A stretch of 62,204 bases of DNA from an uncultured Pedobacter sp. (GTDB taxonomy: Bacteria; Bacteroidota; Bacteroidia; Sphingobacteriales; Sphingobacteriaceae): positions 1 to 62,204 of the forward strand of contig NZ_CAJYOJ010000056.1 in the NCBI RefSeq assembly GCF_913776295.1, read 5' to 3'. The position numbers were made by a program, and so were the translations under genes. Shown piece after piece: positions 9,137-16,265 of the stretch. Numbering within the stretch: position 1 is the stretch's first letter; each line of letters starts with the position of its first letter. A model generated the notes under the pieces. It was not told where the DNA came from. It searched no databases and saw only the letters and a program-made list of their open reading frames with translations.

Positions 9137-9388
9137 ATGAGAGTAGTAGCAGAACTTCCGCATCCGGAATGTAAGATCACCATTTTTTCGATGAACCAAA
9201 AATACATCGTAAAGTTTGAACAAGGTACTTTTGAACAAAGTTATAAACTTGCTGAACTGGACCTCAGTGGCGGAGGAGTAAATGATGTATTTGAAATTAT
9301 CGATGAAGAATTTATCCAGACCGTTATTGCACGTTTTAAAGTGATGCGTTCCGACTTTACGTTAGCTTACAACAGGCATCAATATTAA
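9137..9388 (+). CDS. Small conserved-looking protein, function unknown
   Basis: An 83-aa acidic soluble protein with no signal peptide or membrane segment, starting 12 bp after the CrtA-like gene on the same strand and so probably cotranscribed. The pattern of short strands (KITIFSMNQKYIVKFEQG) followed by a helix (DEEFIQTVIARFKVMRSDF) suggests a small alpha/beta fold. I do not recognise a family. The tight linkage is the only functional hint. Confidence 0.65.
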   Translation: MRVVAELPHPECKITIFSMNQKYIVKFEQGTFEQSYKLAELDLSGGGVNDVFEIIDEEFIQTVIARFKVMRSDFTLAYNRHQY

Positions 9389-9558
9389 ACATGAACACCG
9401 TTAATAAGTTGATAAATAAACACTTACAATTTAATTCAGGATTATATTCTGAATTTTTGATTTCTTTATAATTAAAACCGTCTTCTATCTGTTATATTAA
9501 TTTAACTAAATATGGTTAATCTTTTGATATAATGAGTTTTAAATTCATTAAGAAAATA

Positions 9559-9566
9559 TAATTTTG
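9559..9566 (+). promoter_or_regulatory. Orphan -7 box (TAnnTTTG)
   Basis: TAATTTTG matches the Bacteroidota -7 consensus exactly and is followed by CGCC, but no supported + strand gene follows. A transcript from here would run through the palindromic element at 9667-9755, which could make a short structured RNA. No good -33 element was found, so this may be chance in AT-rich DNA. Confidence 0.25.
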
Positions 9567-9666
9567 CGCCATGTTATGCCAAATATATAGGAAGTTTAGT
9601 GATTTTTGGACGAAATAAAGATTACGCTGTAAAAAGATATTTTTCAATAAAATTTCATGAGAAGGT

Positions 9667-9755
9667 CGTCATTTCGACTGCATTGTATAAATCTTTTACC
9701 AAAGTTTACAGATTTCTCTCCCGAAGGTTCGGGACTTCGCTCAGTCGAAATCACG
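9667..9755. repeat. REP-like palindromic element with 14-bp inverted ends
   Basis: Ends CGTCATTTCGACTG (9667-9680) and CAGTCGAAATCACG (9742-9755) are inverted copies with one mismatch. Inside lies the hairpin TCCCGAA-GG-TTCGGGA (9719-9734), shared with the element at 1825-1966. The whole 89 bp can fold into a long stem with an internal hairpin. It sits between convergent genes. Confidence 0.7.
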
Positions 9756-9837
9756 GTGCACCAGTTTTCACCCCACAACTCCTTCGTTTTAAATATGGTT
9801 GAAGCGTTAGAAACGATAAAGCTGCACTTGATGGGCT

Positions 9838-10176
9838 TTAAACAGAAACCACCGTATCATGTACCACTACCCTATACCAGTTTTTCGAAAATTTTTCTAC
9901 AGCATCTAAATGTATTTTATCTTCCTGATAAGCATTATGATCCGCAATATTTGCAAAGGTAATCGTAAGGGAATAAGTAAAAGAATTATCCGTAACGGGA
10001 CGTACCGGCGTATTGGCAGCCAATCCATAACTTAACGTTTTAATATATTTAATTGGCTTCAGGCTTTCAAAAAAGTTGGCAAAATCGGCTATTTCGTTTT
10101 TGGTTAATTGTGGTTTCAACCAGAACATTACAAAATGTTGAATCTGACCTTTATCTGCGGCTATCTGTTCTGTCAT
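9838..10176 (-). CDS. Dabb family (stress-responsive alpha/beta barrel) protein
   Basis: A 112-aa member of the Dabb superfamily, dimeric ferredoxin-like barrels of mostly unknown function. The signature is the N-terminal IQHFVMFWLKP strand and helix, then the SYGLAANTPVRP region, and the terminal FANIADHNAYQEDKIHLD. The longer frame to 10257 is rejected, because its first 27 codons run through a bidirectional terminator at 10218-10255; Met at 10176 starts just before the domain. It appears to be a single-gene unit. Confidence 0.85.
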   Translation of the reverse strand: MTEQIAADKGQIQHFVMFWLKPQLTKNEIADFANFFESLKPIKYIKTLSYGLAANTPVRPVTDNSFTYSLTITFANIADHNAYQEDKIHLDAVEKFSKNWYRVVVHDTVVSV

Positions 10177-10217
10177 AACGAATTTTATTTTACGCAATAT
10201 AGAAATGATTTCTGTAC

Positions 10218-10255
10218 AAAAAAAGCGTTGCGATTTTAGACCGCAACGCTTTTTC
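10218..10255 (-). terminator. Rho-independent terminator
   Basis: Perfect 13-bp stem, AAAAAGCGTTGCG at 10220-10232 paired with CGCAACGCTTTTT at 10242-10254, with a nine-base loop and a T-run on the minus strand. It terminates the glycine-zipper lipoprotein gene that ends at 10275 and argues against an N-terminally extended Dabb protein. Confidence 0.85.
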
Positions 10256-10274
10256 AAATATTAAAAGGCTGATA

Positions 10275-10766
10275 TTAGTTTTGTACGCGGCCTGATTTAC
10301 GGTCTTCACCTCTACCGATTAGATAACCACCACCGGCACCAACCAAACCACCAATAATAGCTCCTCTTCCTTTTTTCTTATCGATTAAAGCACCACCAAC
10401 TGCACCGGCGGCACCGCCGATTACGGCCCCTTTAGCAGCATCGCTCCAACCTTTTTTCCTTGCAGTTGGTTGCGTACCGCCATAAGCACTGCTTGAGCTT
10501 CCGCCAGAACTGGCATAAGATCTCCTTGCGCTGGTGCTAGATCTTCTCGCAGCTGCTAATTCTGCCTGGTGTTTTGCTTCTTTCTCTTTTTCTACTCTGG
10601 CCACTTCAGCTTTTTTAAAACTGTCAAGGCGTAAACTATCTTTTACGGCTTTAATGGCTAATTGTTTTTCTGCTTCCTGCTGTTTCAATGCAGCCTCTTC
10701 TTTTGCTTTGTTATTACAAGCAAACATCACAGAACTTAATGCGATTACTACCAATATCCTTTTCAT
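10275..10766 (-). CDS. Glycine-zipper lipoprotein (YMGG-like)
   Basis: A 163-aa predicted lipoprotein with lipobox SSVMFAC (Cys17). After it comes a Lys/Glu/Ala-rich helical, probably coiled-coil, segment (about 25-70), then a Ser/Tyr/Gly linker, then a glycine-zipper membrane-insertion region of two repeats (GAVIGGAAGAVGGALI and GAIIGGLVGAGGGYLIG). This domain order is common in envelope proteins of unknown role in Bacteroidota. A strong terminator follows it. Confidence 0.82.
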   Translation of the reverse strand: MKRILVVIALSSVMFACNNKAKEEAALKQQEAEKQLAIKAVKDSLRLDSFKKAEVARVEKEKEAKHQAELAAARRSSTSARRSYASSGGSSSSAYGGTQPTARKKGWSDAAKGAVIGGAAGAVGGALIDKKKGRGAIIGGLVGAGGGYLIGRGEDRKSGRVQN

Positions 10767-10899
10767 AATTTTTGATTTTAGTATGACACCCGTTTAGCTA
10801 CCTAACCTCACCAAAACAAGTTTCATTTGTGATATATGATTTAGTTAATTATCACTACTAAAGAAAAAATGATGCCAAAATGTTTTTTAAAATGAAAAT

Positions 10900-11622
10900 T
10901 TAATCAACTAAATCGACATACCAAAAGCCTGAAAGTGCAGGTTTGTCGCAAGTATCGTTATTGGCAGAAGTATTTTTTGAAGGTGAACTATATGTCCTGA
11001 AAACCTGTTCACCAATGGAAAAATCAATCTTTTTATTGAAAATCGGCCCCTCAAAGGCAAAGGTATGAAACTCACCGTTTTCACCACATGGATCAATTTC
11101 TGGCGGGAGCTGATCAATCAGGTCCTCGCTGATTATTTTTCCACAAATGTCTTTCAGATTCTCCTGTGCACAAACAATGATGGTTTTATAGTTCAGGTTG
11201 ATAAACTCGGTGATCAATTCTCTGGTATGCTTTCCCCATAGTGGAAATATGGCTTTCAAACCGATTTCAGAAAGTTTACTTTCACGATAATTACGTAAAT
11301 CCTCCAGAAAGATATCACCGAAAATCGAATGCGTAATGCCTTCAGCTTTAAATTTCTCCAGGTGCATACACATGATGTTGTCGTAAGTTTCCATATCGGG
11401 CATTTCACCCAAACGGATCTGATACAAAGGGAGACCAATACTTTCAGCCTGTGTAATCAGCAAAGTTTCCCGTACGCCATGCATCGAAACACGATTATAC
11501 TGTTCAGTAACGGTAGTAACCAGGTAACGTATATCAAGCATTGGATCCTGAAGGGCGTAATGTAAGGCAAGCGTACTATCTTTCCCACCGCTCCAGTTGA
11601 AGATGCAGGCTTTTTTATGCAT
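10900..11622 (-). CDS. Dph6-related ATP pyrophosphatase (DUF71/COG2102)
   Basis: A 240-aa PP-loop ATPase with the ATP-binding loop SGGKDS at residues 11-16 and the family motif EIDPCGENGEFHTF near residue 180. Eukaryotic and archaeal relatives make diphthamide, which bacteria lack. A published comparative-genomic study of DUF71/COG2102 linked a bacterial branch to B12 salvage, and this copy fits: it overlaps the sirtuin gene by 8 bp and lies downstream of a BtuF-like gene in a B12 locus. A role in amidating or otherwise processing corrinoid side chains is inference. Confidence 0.87.
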   Translation of the reverse strand: MHKKACIFNWSGGKDSTLALHYALQDPMLDIRYLVTTVTEQYNRVSMHGVRETLLITQAESIGLPLYQIRLGEMPDMETYDNIMCMHLEKFKAEGITHSIFGDIFLEDLRNYRESKLSEIGLKAIFPLWGKHTRELITEFINLNYKTIIVCAQENLKDICGKIISEDLIDQLPPEIDPCGENGEFHTFAFEGPIFNKKIDFSIGEQVFRTYSSPSKNTSANNDTCDKPALSGFWYVDLVD

Positions 11623-12298
11623 TTAATAAGATGTTTTTCAATTTTTCCACCCCATTTACGGCATTTTCCTCAATGGTAACTACGTTTTTGTAGCGCTTCA
11701 CATCCGGGGTTTTAGGATCAATGATATATTTTGTAACATCACGCGGTACAAAATCGATAAGTCCGGCTGCCGGATAAACAGCCAGCGATGTGCCGATCAG
11801 CACAAACAAATCAGCTTTCCCACAAATTTTGGCCGCAACTTCTATCATCGGTACTGCTTCGCCAAACCACACCACGTGGGGCCGCAGTTGTGACCCTAAT
11901 TCGCACAATTCGCCCATTTTTATTTCTGAACCTGCAATCGGGTAAGTTAGGTTAGGCCTTAGGTCAGACTGTGACCGGGTAATTATACCATGAAGGTGAG
12001 TAACCTTGCTAGAACCAGCTCTTTCGTGCAGATCGTCGATATTCTGGGTAATGATTTCAACATCAAAATCATTTTCGAGTTCGGCCAGTAACTGGTGCGC
12101 GCGGTTGGGATTTGCCGCTAAAACCTGCTTTCTTCTTTCATTATAAAAGGCCTGCACCAACTCTGGATTTCTTTCCCAGGCTTCGGGGGTTGCTACGTCA
12201 TGTATATTATAACCTTCCCATAAACCGTCCGAATCCCTAAAAGTTTTTAATCCGCTTTCGGCACTGATTCCCGCTCCTGTTAGTACAACTAATTTCAT
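11615..12298 (-). CDS. Sir2-family NAD-dependent deacylase, zinc-site lacking
   Basis: A 227-aa sirtuin with the NAD-binding GAGIS at residues 8-12, TQNIDDLH at 84-91, catalytic His in HLHG (His103) and the C-terminal IGTSLAVYPAAGL. Tyr52 and Arg55 (FYNERR) form the YxxR pair that marks class III (SIRT5/CobB-type) enzymes acting on succinyl- or malonyl-lysine. The four zinc-finger cysteines normally found after HLHG are absent; only isolated cysteines remain, and the region is shortened. It overlaps the Dph6-like gene and follows the BtuF-like gene by 22 bp. Confidence 0.9.
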   Translation of the reverse strand: MKLVVLTGAGISAESGLKTFRDSDGLWEGYNIHDVATPEAWERNPELVQAFYNERRKQVLAANPNRAHQLLAELENDFDVEIITQNIDDLHERAGSSKVTHLHGIITRSQSDLRPNLTYPIAGSEIKMGELCELGSQLRPHVVWFGEAVPMIEVAAKICGKADLFVLIGTSLAVYPAAGLIDFVPRDVTKYIIDPKTPDVKRYKNVVTIEENAVNGVEKLKNILLNA

Positions 12299-12320
12299 AT
12301 CACACTACACTTATTAAAGG

Positions 12321-13262
12321 TTACACTGATTGCAGTGATTGAACAGATTCAGCGTAAGTGATAAACTTCTTGGCAATATTGTTATCAGCTTTAAATATTT
12401 CAGGATGAAACATGCAAGCTAAAGCCTCAATACCTTCTACCAAAGTACCAATACTTGGCTGAGTGAACATGTCAAAATCTGCAATATAAACCTGATTATT
12501 TTCTACTGCATCCAGATTATCCCAACCTGTTTTTGAAGTAAGCAGTTCCATTTCTTCCAAACTTCTTTTCTGATCGAAACCACATGGAGCAATCACTAAA
12601 ATCTCTGGATTATATTTTAATATCTTTTCCCATGGTGTAAAGATTGAATCGCCTGCAGGGTTCGAAAGCATATCTACCCCACCGGCAGCCGCGATCTGAA
12701 AAGGAATCCAATGACCACAATTGTAAACCGGTTCTATCCATTCCATCAGCATCACCCGTTTCAATGGTGATTTATTTTCACGAAGCTTATCCAGAATCTG
12801 ATCGGTTTTCTGCTGTAAGCCTGCCAGGTATTTAAAAGCTACTTCTTCCTTTCCCAAAGCCCGAGCAATGGTCACTGCACATTCGAAAACGTCCTGCAGA
12901 CTATTAGGCGAAAGCGGAACCAGCATTGGCTGCTTACTTAATTTCATTACAGCTGTTTCGGTACAAACGGTATCAATGTTGCAAACTTCGCAGATGTCCT
13001 GTGTGAAAACAATATCAGGCGCGATGCTTTCTAATAACGCATCGTCTACCCAATAAAGGCTTTTACCCTGTGCCTTTGAAGCCGAAAAAATCCGGTCGAT
13101 TTCTATACTGGAGTAGTTTTTACCTTCGAGGATACACCGCACAATTTTGGGTTGATCAGCTGCTTCTTTAGGACACTCAAACGTTACCCCGTACAGGTTA
13201 TCCTGAAGGCCCATATCATAAATCATTTTCGTGGCAGCGGGTAAAAAGGAAACGACTTTCAT
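12321..13262 (-). CDS. BtuF-like cobalamin-binding protein without signal peptide
   Basis: A 313-aa protein of the periplasmic-binding TroA/BtuF fold: MKVVSFLPAATKMIYDMGL at the start, GVTFECP, the conserved IAPDIVFTQD segment, and the WIEPVYNCGHWIPF and PEILVIAPCGFD strands of the second lobe. Unlike classical BtuF it begins directly at the first strand of the mature domain, with no signal peptide or lipobox, so it should be cytosolic. It also carries a Cys-x2-Cys-x5-Cys cluster (Cys91, 94, 100). No BtuC or BtuD gene is present in the window. It heads a three-gene unit with the sirtuin and Dph6-like genes. Confidence 0.82.
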   Translation of the reverse strand: MKVVSFLPAATKMIYDMGLQDNLYGVTFECPKEAADQPKIVRCILEGKNYSSIEIDRIFSASKAQGKSLYWVDDALLESIAPDIVFTQDICEVCNIDTVCTETAVMKLSKQPMLVPLSPNSLQDVFECAVTIARALGKEEVAFKYLAGLQQKTDQILDKLRENKSPLKRVMLMEWIEPVYNCGHWIPFQIAAAGGVDMLSNPAGDSIFTPWEKILKYNPEILVIAPCGFDQKRSLEEMELLTSKTGWDNLDAVENNQVYIADFDMFTQPSIGTLVEGIEALACMFHPEIFKADNNIAKKFITYAESVQSLQSV

Positions 13263-13307
13263 TTGATGTAAGATGTAAAAGATAAAATGTAATTAGCTAT
13301 CTAAGAT

Positions 13308-13346
13308 AAAAAAAATCCCCTTCTGAATTAAATCAAAAGAGGATTT
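13308..13346 (-). terminator. Probable terminator after the DUF6580-type gene
   Basis: AAATCCCCTT (13313-13322) pairs with AAGAGGATTT (13337-13346) with one mismatch, followed on the minus strand by a run of about eight T. It lies between the DUF6580-type gene (ends 13386) and the BtuF-like gene (starts 13262), and so splits the B12 locus into two transcripts or attenuates the second. Confidence 0.7.
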
Positions 13347-13385
13347 CTATTTATTTTTCGATTGGCTGCTGAGCTAGCAAATCAG

Positions 13386-13979
13386 TTAATATGACTTTTG
13401 CATTTGCAATTTTAATACCGGATATTTTGCTTTTAAAATTTCGAAAGCACCGAAAAGTAAAGCTCCATAAATGACCGTTCCTTCTAAAAACCTGATTTCG
13501 AACGGAATGGCTTTTACCAGACAGCTCCAATAACCAGCTAAATCCTGAGTATATGCCGGATTGTTTATCCAAACACCTAAGTCGGTAACCAACCAGTGAA
13601 TTAGCACAATGCTCAATATTGAAGCCAATAAATTTACCAAATTTATGTTCTTAAGCAGCATTTGACCTATCAATACCATTAAAGCAAATGCAATGTATGT
13701 CCAATACCAGCCTTCGTAAAGAAAGCCGTTACTGTATTTACTAAAAATAGTGATTGACAAAATAAAATCGCTTAAAAACAAGCTTAGTATAGGAAATGCG
13801 AAAGCTTTCAGGTGATCTTTAAAATAGGCACCTCCGAACAAAGCCACCGCACCAATTGATGAAAAGTTGGCAAACTGTAATTCATCAGCGTTGAATGTGA
13901 CCAGCAAACGGAATGCCGTTATGGCAAGAATCATCAACAGCAATATAAAAGTGCGGGGGTTAAATTTTAAATGAGCCAT
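13386..13979 (-). CDS. DUF6580-type putative transport protein in B12 locus
   Basis: A 197-aa polytopic membrane protein with about five to six hydrophobic segments (near 11-30, 38-72, 88-108, 113-132 and 163-183). Its size and topology resemble the substrate-binding S components of ECF transporters, and it begins 40 bp after the BtuB-like receptor in the riboswitch-controlled unit. It is therefore a candidate inner-membrane step for corrinoid or precursor uptake. No ECF ATPase or T component is visible in the window, and the transport role is inference. Confidence 0.75.
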   Translation of the reverse strand: MAHLKFNPRTFILLLMILAITAFRLLVTFNADELQFANFSSIGAVALFGGAYFKDHLKAFAFPILSLFLSDFILSITIFSKYSNGFLYEGWYWTYIAFALMVLIGQMLLKNINLVNLLASILSIVLIHWLVTDLGVWINNPAYTQDLAGYWSCLVKAIPFEIRFLEGTVIYGALLFGAFEILKAKYPVLKLQMQKSY

Positions 13980-14019
13980 TTTATTTTGGTTATTATTTAA
14001 GGTGCAAAGGTAAATTTTA

Positions 14020-15888
14020 TTAGTGTATATTAAAAATTACCCCTGTATTAAAATTGAAACCTAAACTATTGTAGCCAATAATCTCATTGTATTTTTTATT
14101 CAGGATGTTTTTCGTATCGAAGAACAGTTTTACGCGTTTTTTAGCCAATGCATATTCTGCATAGGCATTTAACAATTGATAAGCAGGTAGTTGATCAACG
14201 GTGTATGTAGTAAAATTACCATCGGTACGTTTGCCAAAATAGCGGAAATTAGCGCTCACATATAAATTGTGGGTAGCCTGTGCGCCTGCCGTGATGCCGA
14301 AGGTATGCTTTGGCCTGCGGAAAAGATAGTCGGCAATGGCATTATCCACAAAGTTGAACTCGTTGCCTTCTACATATGCATAATAACCGCTGATATTAAA
14401 CACACTGAATTTAGCGGACGGTTCAATCTCAAAGCCTTTGGTTTTCTGACTTACCTGGTTTACATATCCATTAGGGTAAGCATAAATGATGGCATCGGTT
14501 AAATCGCGTTTATAACCTGCTAAACGCAAGCTGAACTGATCGTCTGCAAAGCTAAAATTAACACCAGCTTCGTAGTTTTGTGATTTCTCCGGTTTTAAAT
14601 CCAGGTTAGCGCCAAACTGACCAAAAAGCATGTTTAAGGTAGGTACTTTAAATGCTGTGGAAACCGTTCCGAAAAGTTTTATTTCCTTGATGATGTTGAT
14701 ACTTGGGGTAACCGAATAAGTATAGTTCTCGCCATATTGTTCGTGCTTATTATAACGTCCGCCAACTTCCAGGTTAAATACGCTTAAATCATGTAAGAAT
14801 AATGAACTATAAGCAGCAAAAATGTTGGTTTCAGGTTTATTTGTAGCTGATGGTAACTTCATTACCCTGTTATCTATACCTACCAATAAATCTAGCTTAC
14901 TGCCTAATTTCTGATTGTAGAACAAATCCAATACCGACACGCGACCTTCGTTAAGGCTTGGATACTGGCTGTGCGCATCATTCCGGGTGCTCTCAAAACT
15001 GTAGTTTAACGTTACTTTCCCGGTATTGAATTCATATTTGGCATTAGTACCTGCAGCAAAGTTTTTCAAGATAGAATAATTGTTTGCATCAGTAAAGGCA
15101 CCACCATCGAATTGGTAGTTACCATAATAATAACGTACAAATGGGTTTACCGAAAAATGATTATCCAGTTTGATTCCGAAGTTTGCATTTAAAGCATCGG
15201 TTTTGAAGCCATCTTTATCAAATATGGATGTATTTCCTACCGGGTTAGCGGCCTCAGAAATTCCATCGGTTTTGTGATGGGTATAATTGATATTATAAGA
15301 AAAACCGTCAACGCCACCATTTAAACCAATGGTTCCTTTATAGGTTTCGTAGCTACCTGCACTAGCCACACCATAAATGGTATTTCCTTTCGGGCCACCT
15401 TTTTTAGTGATGATATTGATTACACCTGCAACCGCATCAGAGCCATAGATGGTAGACTGTCCGCCCCTTAAAATTTCAATGTGATCAATCTGATCAATAG
15501 CAATCAATCTTAAATCGAATGCTCCTCCGTTTCCAGAAGGATCATTCTGCACGATACCATCAATTAAAACTACTGAATAAGCACTTCCTGCACCTCTAAA
15601 AAAAACCGATTTGTTTAAACCTGGATTACTGCTTGCCCCGGCCACAACAATCCCGGCCTGCTCGCTAATCAGCTCAGGCAACGATTTACCATTACTGCGT
15701 TCCAATACTTCGCGGCTGATGATGGTAACTACTTTACCAGTTTGTGATTGTTTCTGATCGTTTTTGGTTGCAGAAATTACAACGTCTTTGAGCTGCAAAC
15801 TATCTGGCGTTTGAGCATTGGCCACCCGGCCAATCATTAACTGCGCGAGCCCCAGCCCTGCTACAGTTAGCATACTTTTTTTGTTCAT
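14020..15888 (-). CDS. btuB: BtuB-like TonB-dependent cobalamin receptor
   Basis: A 622-aa outer-membrane receptor: signal peptide at residues 1-26 ending in ANAQ, a TonB-box-like segment around DVVISATK, a plug domain (RSNGKSLPELISEQAGI, RGGQSTIYGSDAVAGVINI) and a 22-strand-type barrel ending in FNFNTGVIFNIH. The longer frame to 15948 opens with GTG; the ATG at 15888 gives a proper signal peptide. The cobalamin riboswitch about 110 bp upstream identifies the likely ligand as B12 or a related corrinoid. Confidence 0.92.
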   Translation of the reverse strand: MNKKSMLTVAGLGLAQLMIGRVANAQTPDSLQLKDVVISATKNDQKQSQTGKVVTIISREVLERSNGKSLPELISEQAGIVVAGASSNPGLNKSVFFRGAGSAYSVVLIDGIVQNDPSGNGGAFDLRLIAIDQIDHIEILRGGQSTIYGSDAVAGVINIITKKGGPKGNTIYGVASAGSYETYKGTIGLNGGVDGFSYNINYTHHKTDGISEAANPVGNTSIFDKDGFKTDALNANFGIKLDNHFSVNPFVRYYYGNYQFDGGAFTDANNYSILKNFAAGTNAKYEFNTGKVTLNYSFESTRNDAHSQYPSLNEGRVSVLDLFYNQKLGSKLDLLVGIDNRVMKLPSATNKPETNIFAAYSSLFLHDLSVFNLEVGGRYNKHEQYGENYTYSVTPSINIIKEIKLFGTVSTAFKVPTLNMLFGQFGANLDLKPEKSQNYEAGVNFSFADDQFSLRLAGYKRDLTDAIIYAYPNGYVNQVSQKTKGFEIEPSAKFSVFNISGYYAYVEGNEFNFVDNAIADYLFRRPKHTFGITAGAQATHNLYVSANFRYFGKRTDGNFTTYTVDQLPAYQLLNAYAEYALAKKRVKLFFDTKNILNKKYNEIIGYNSLGFNFNTGVIFNIH

Positions 15889-15994
15889 TTGATTGTGAGT
15901 TTTGCCCACAGCCAACAGATTAGAAAAGGAAATGAAAATATGAACCACGTTAATATCTCAATCCTAGCTTCAATCCCCGAAAGCTATGAAATTA

Positions 15995-16175
15995 AACGCT
16001 AAAGGCAGGTCTTCTGACTTACTCCCGTTTTTTCTGTCTTCCCGCTCAATAGTGAATTGGGCAGTGACTAGTGGATTGAAAAAACGTTACAGAGCTTACA
16101 GCTGCGGGACAGTTACAGAGTTACACTGTATTCCCTTTTAATTCCGGGTGTAAAACCGGAAACCAAAAGCGCTGC
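15995..16175 (-). promoter_or_regulatory. Cobalamin (B12) riboswitch
   Basis: Read on the minus strand, the region contains the conserved B12-box core (GGGAATACAGTG, then CTGTCCCGCAGCTGTAAG) and, near the 3' end, AGTCAGAAGACCTGCC, the hallmarks of the AdoCbl riboswitch class. The outer P1 stem can form from AGCG at 16168-16171 and CGCT at 15997-16000. The leader precedes the btuB ATG by about 107 bases, so B12 should switch off receptor and DUF6580-type gene expression. Confidence 0.95.
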
Positions 16176-16265
16176 AAAAGTAAGAAAATTAAACAAGATG
16201 TAAAATACATGATGGAAAATGGTGATTTTGGCAAAAAAAGCTAAATTAGAAATCAAATTTCACTC

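Larger units (their letters stand above)
9389..9837. other. 449-bp intergenic region with repeat and orphan promoter-like box
   Basis: No protein gene is supported here; the ORFs at 9599-9802 and 9657-9962 run through a palindromic repeat and have no recognisable content. The region holds a perfect TAnnTTTG box at 9559-9566 and the REP-like element at 9667-9755. The remainder is very AT-rich. Confidence 0.6.

Noticed and set aside
9657..9962. 101-aa plus-strand ORF
   Set aside because: It runs through the palindromic element and antisense to the Dabb gene.
10177..10257. N-terminal extension of the Dabb protein
   Set aside because: It would translate through a strong terminator hairpin, and the family domain starts at the internal Met.
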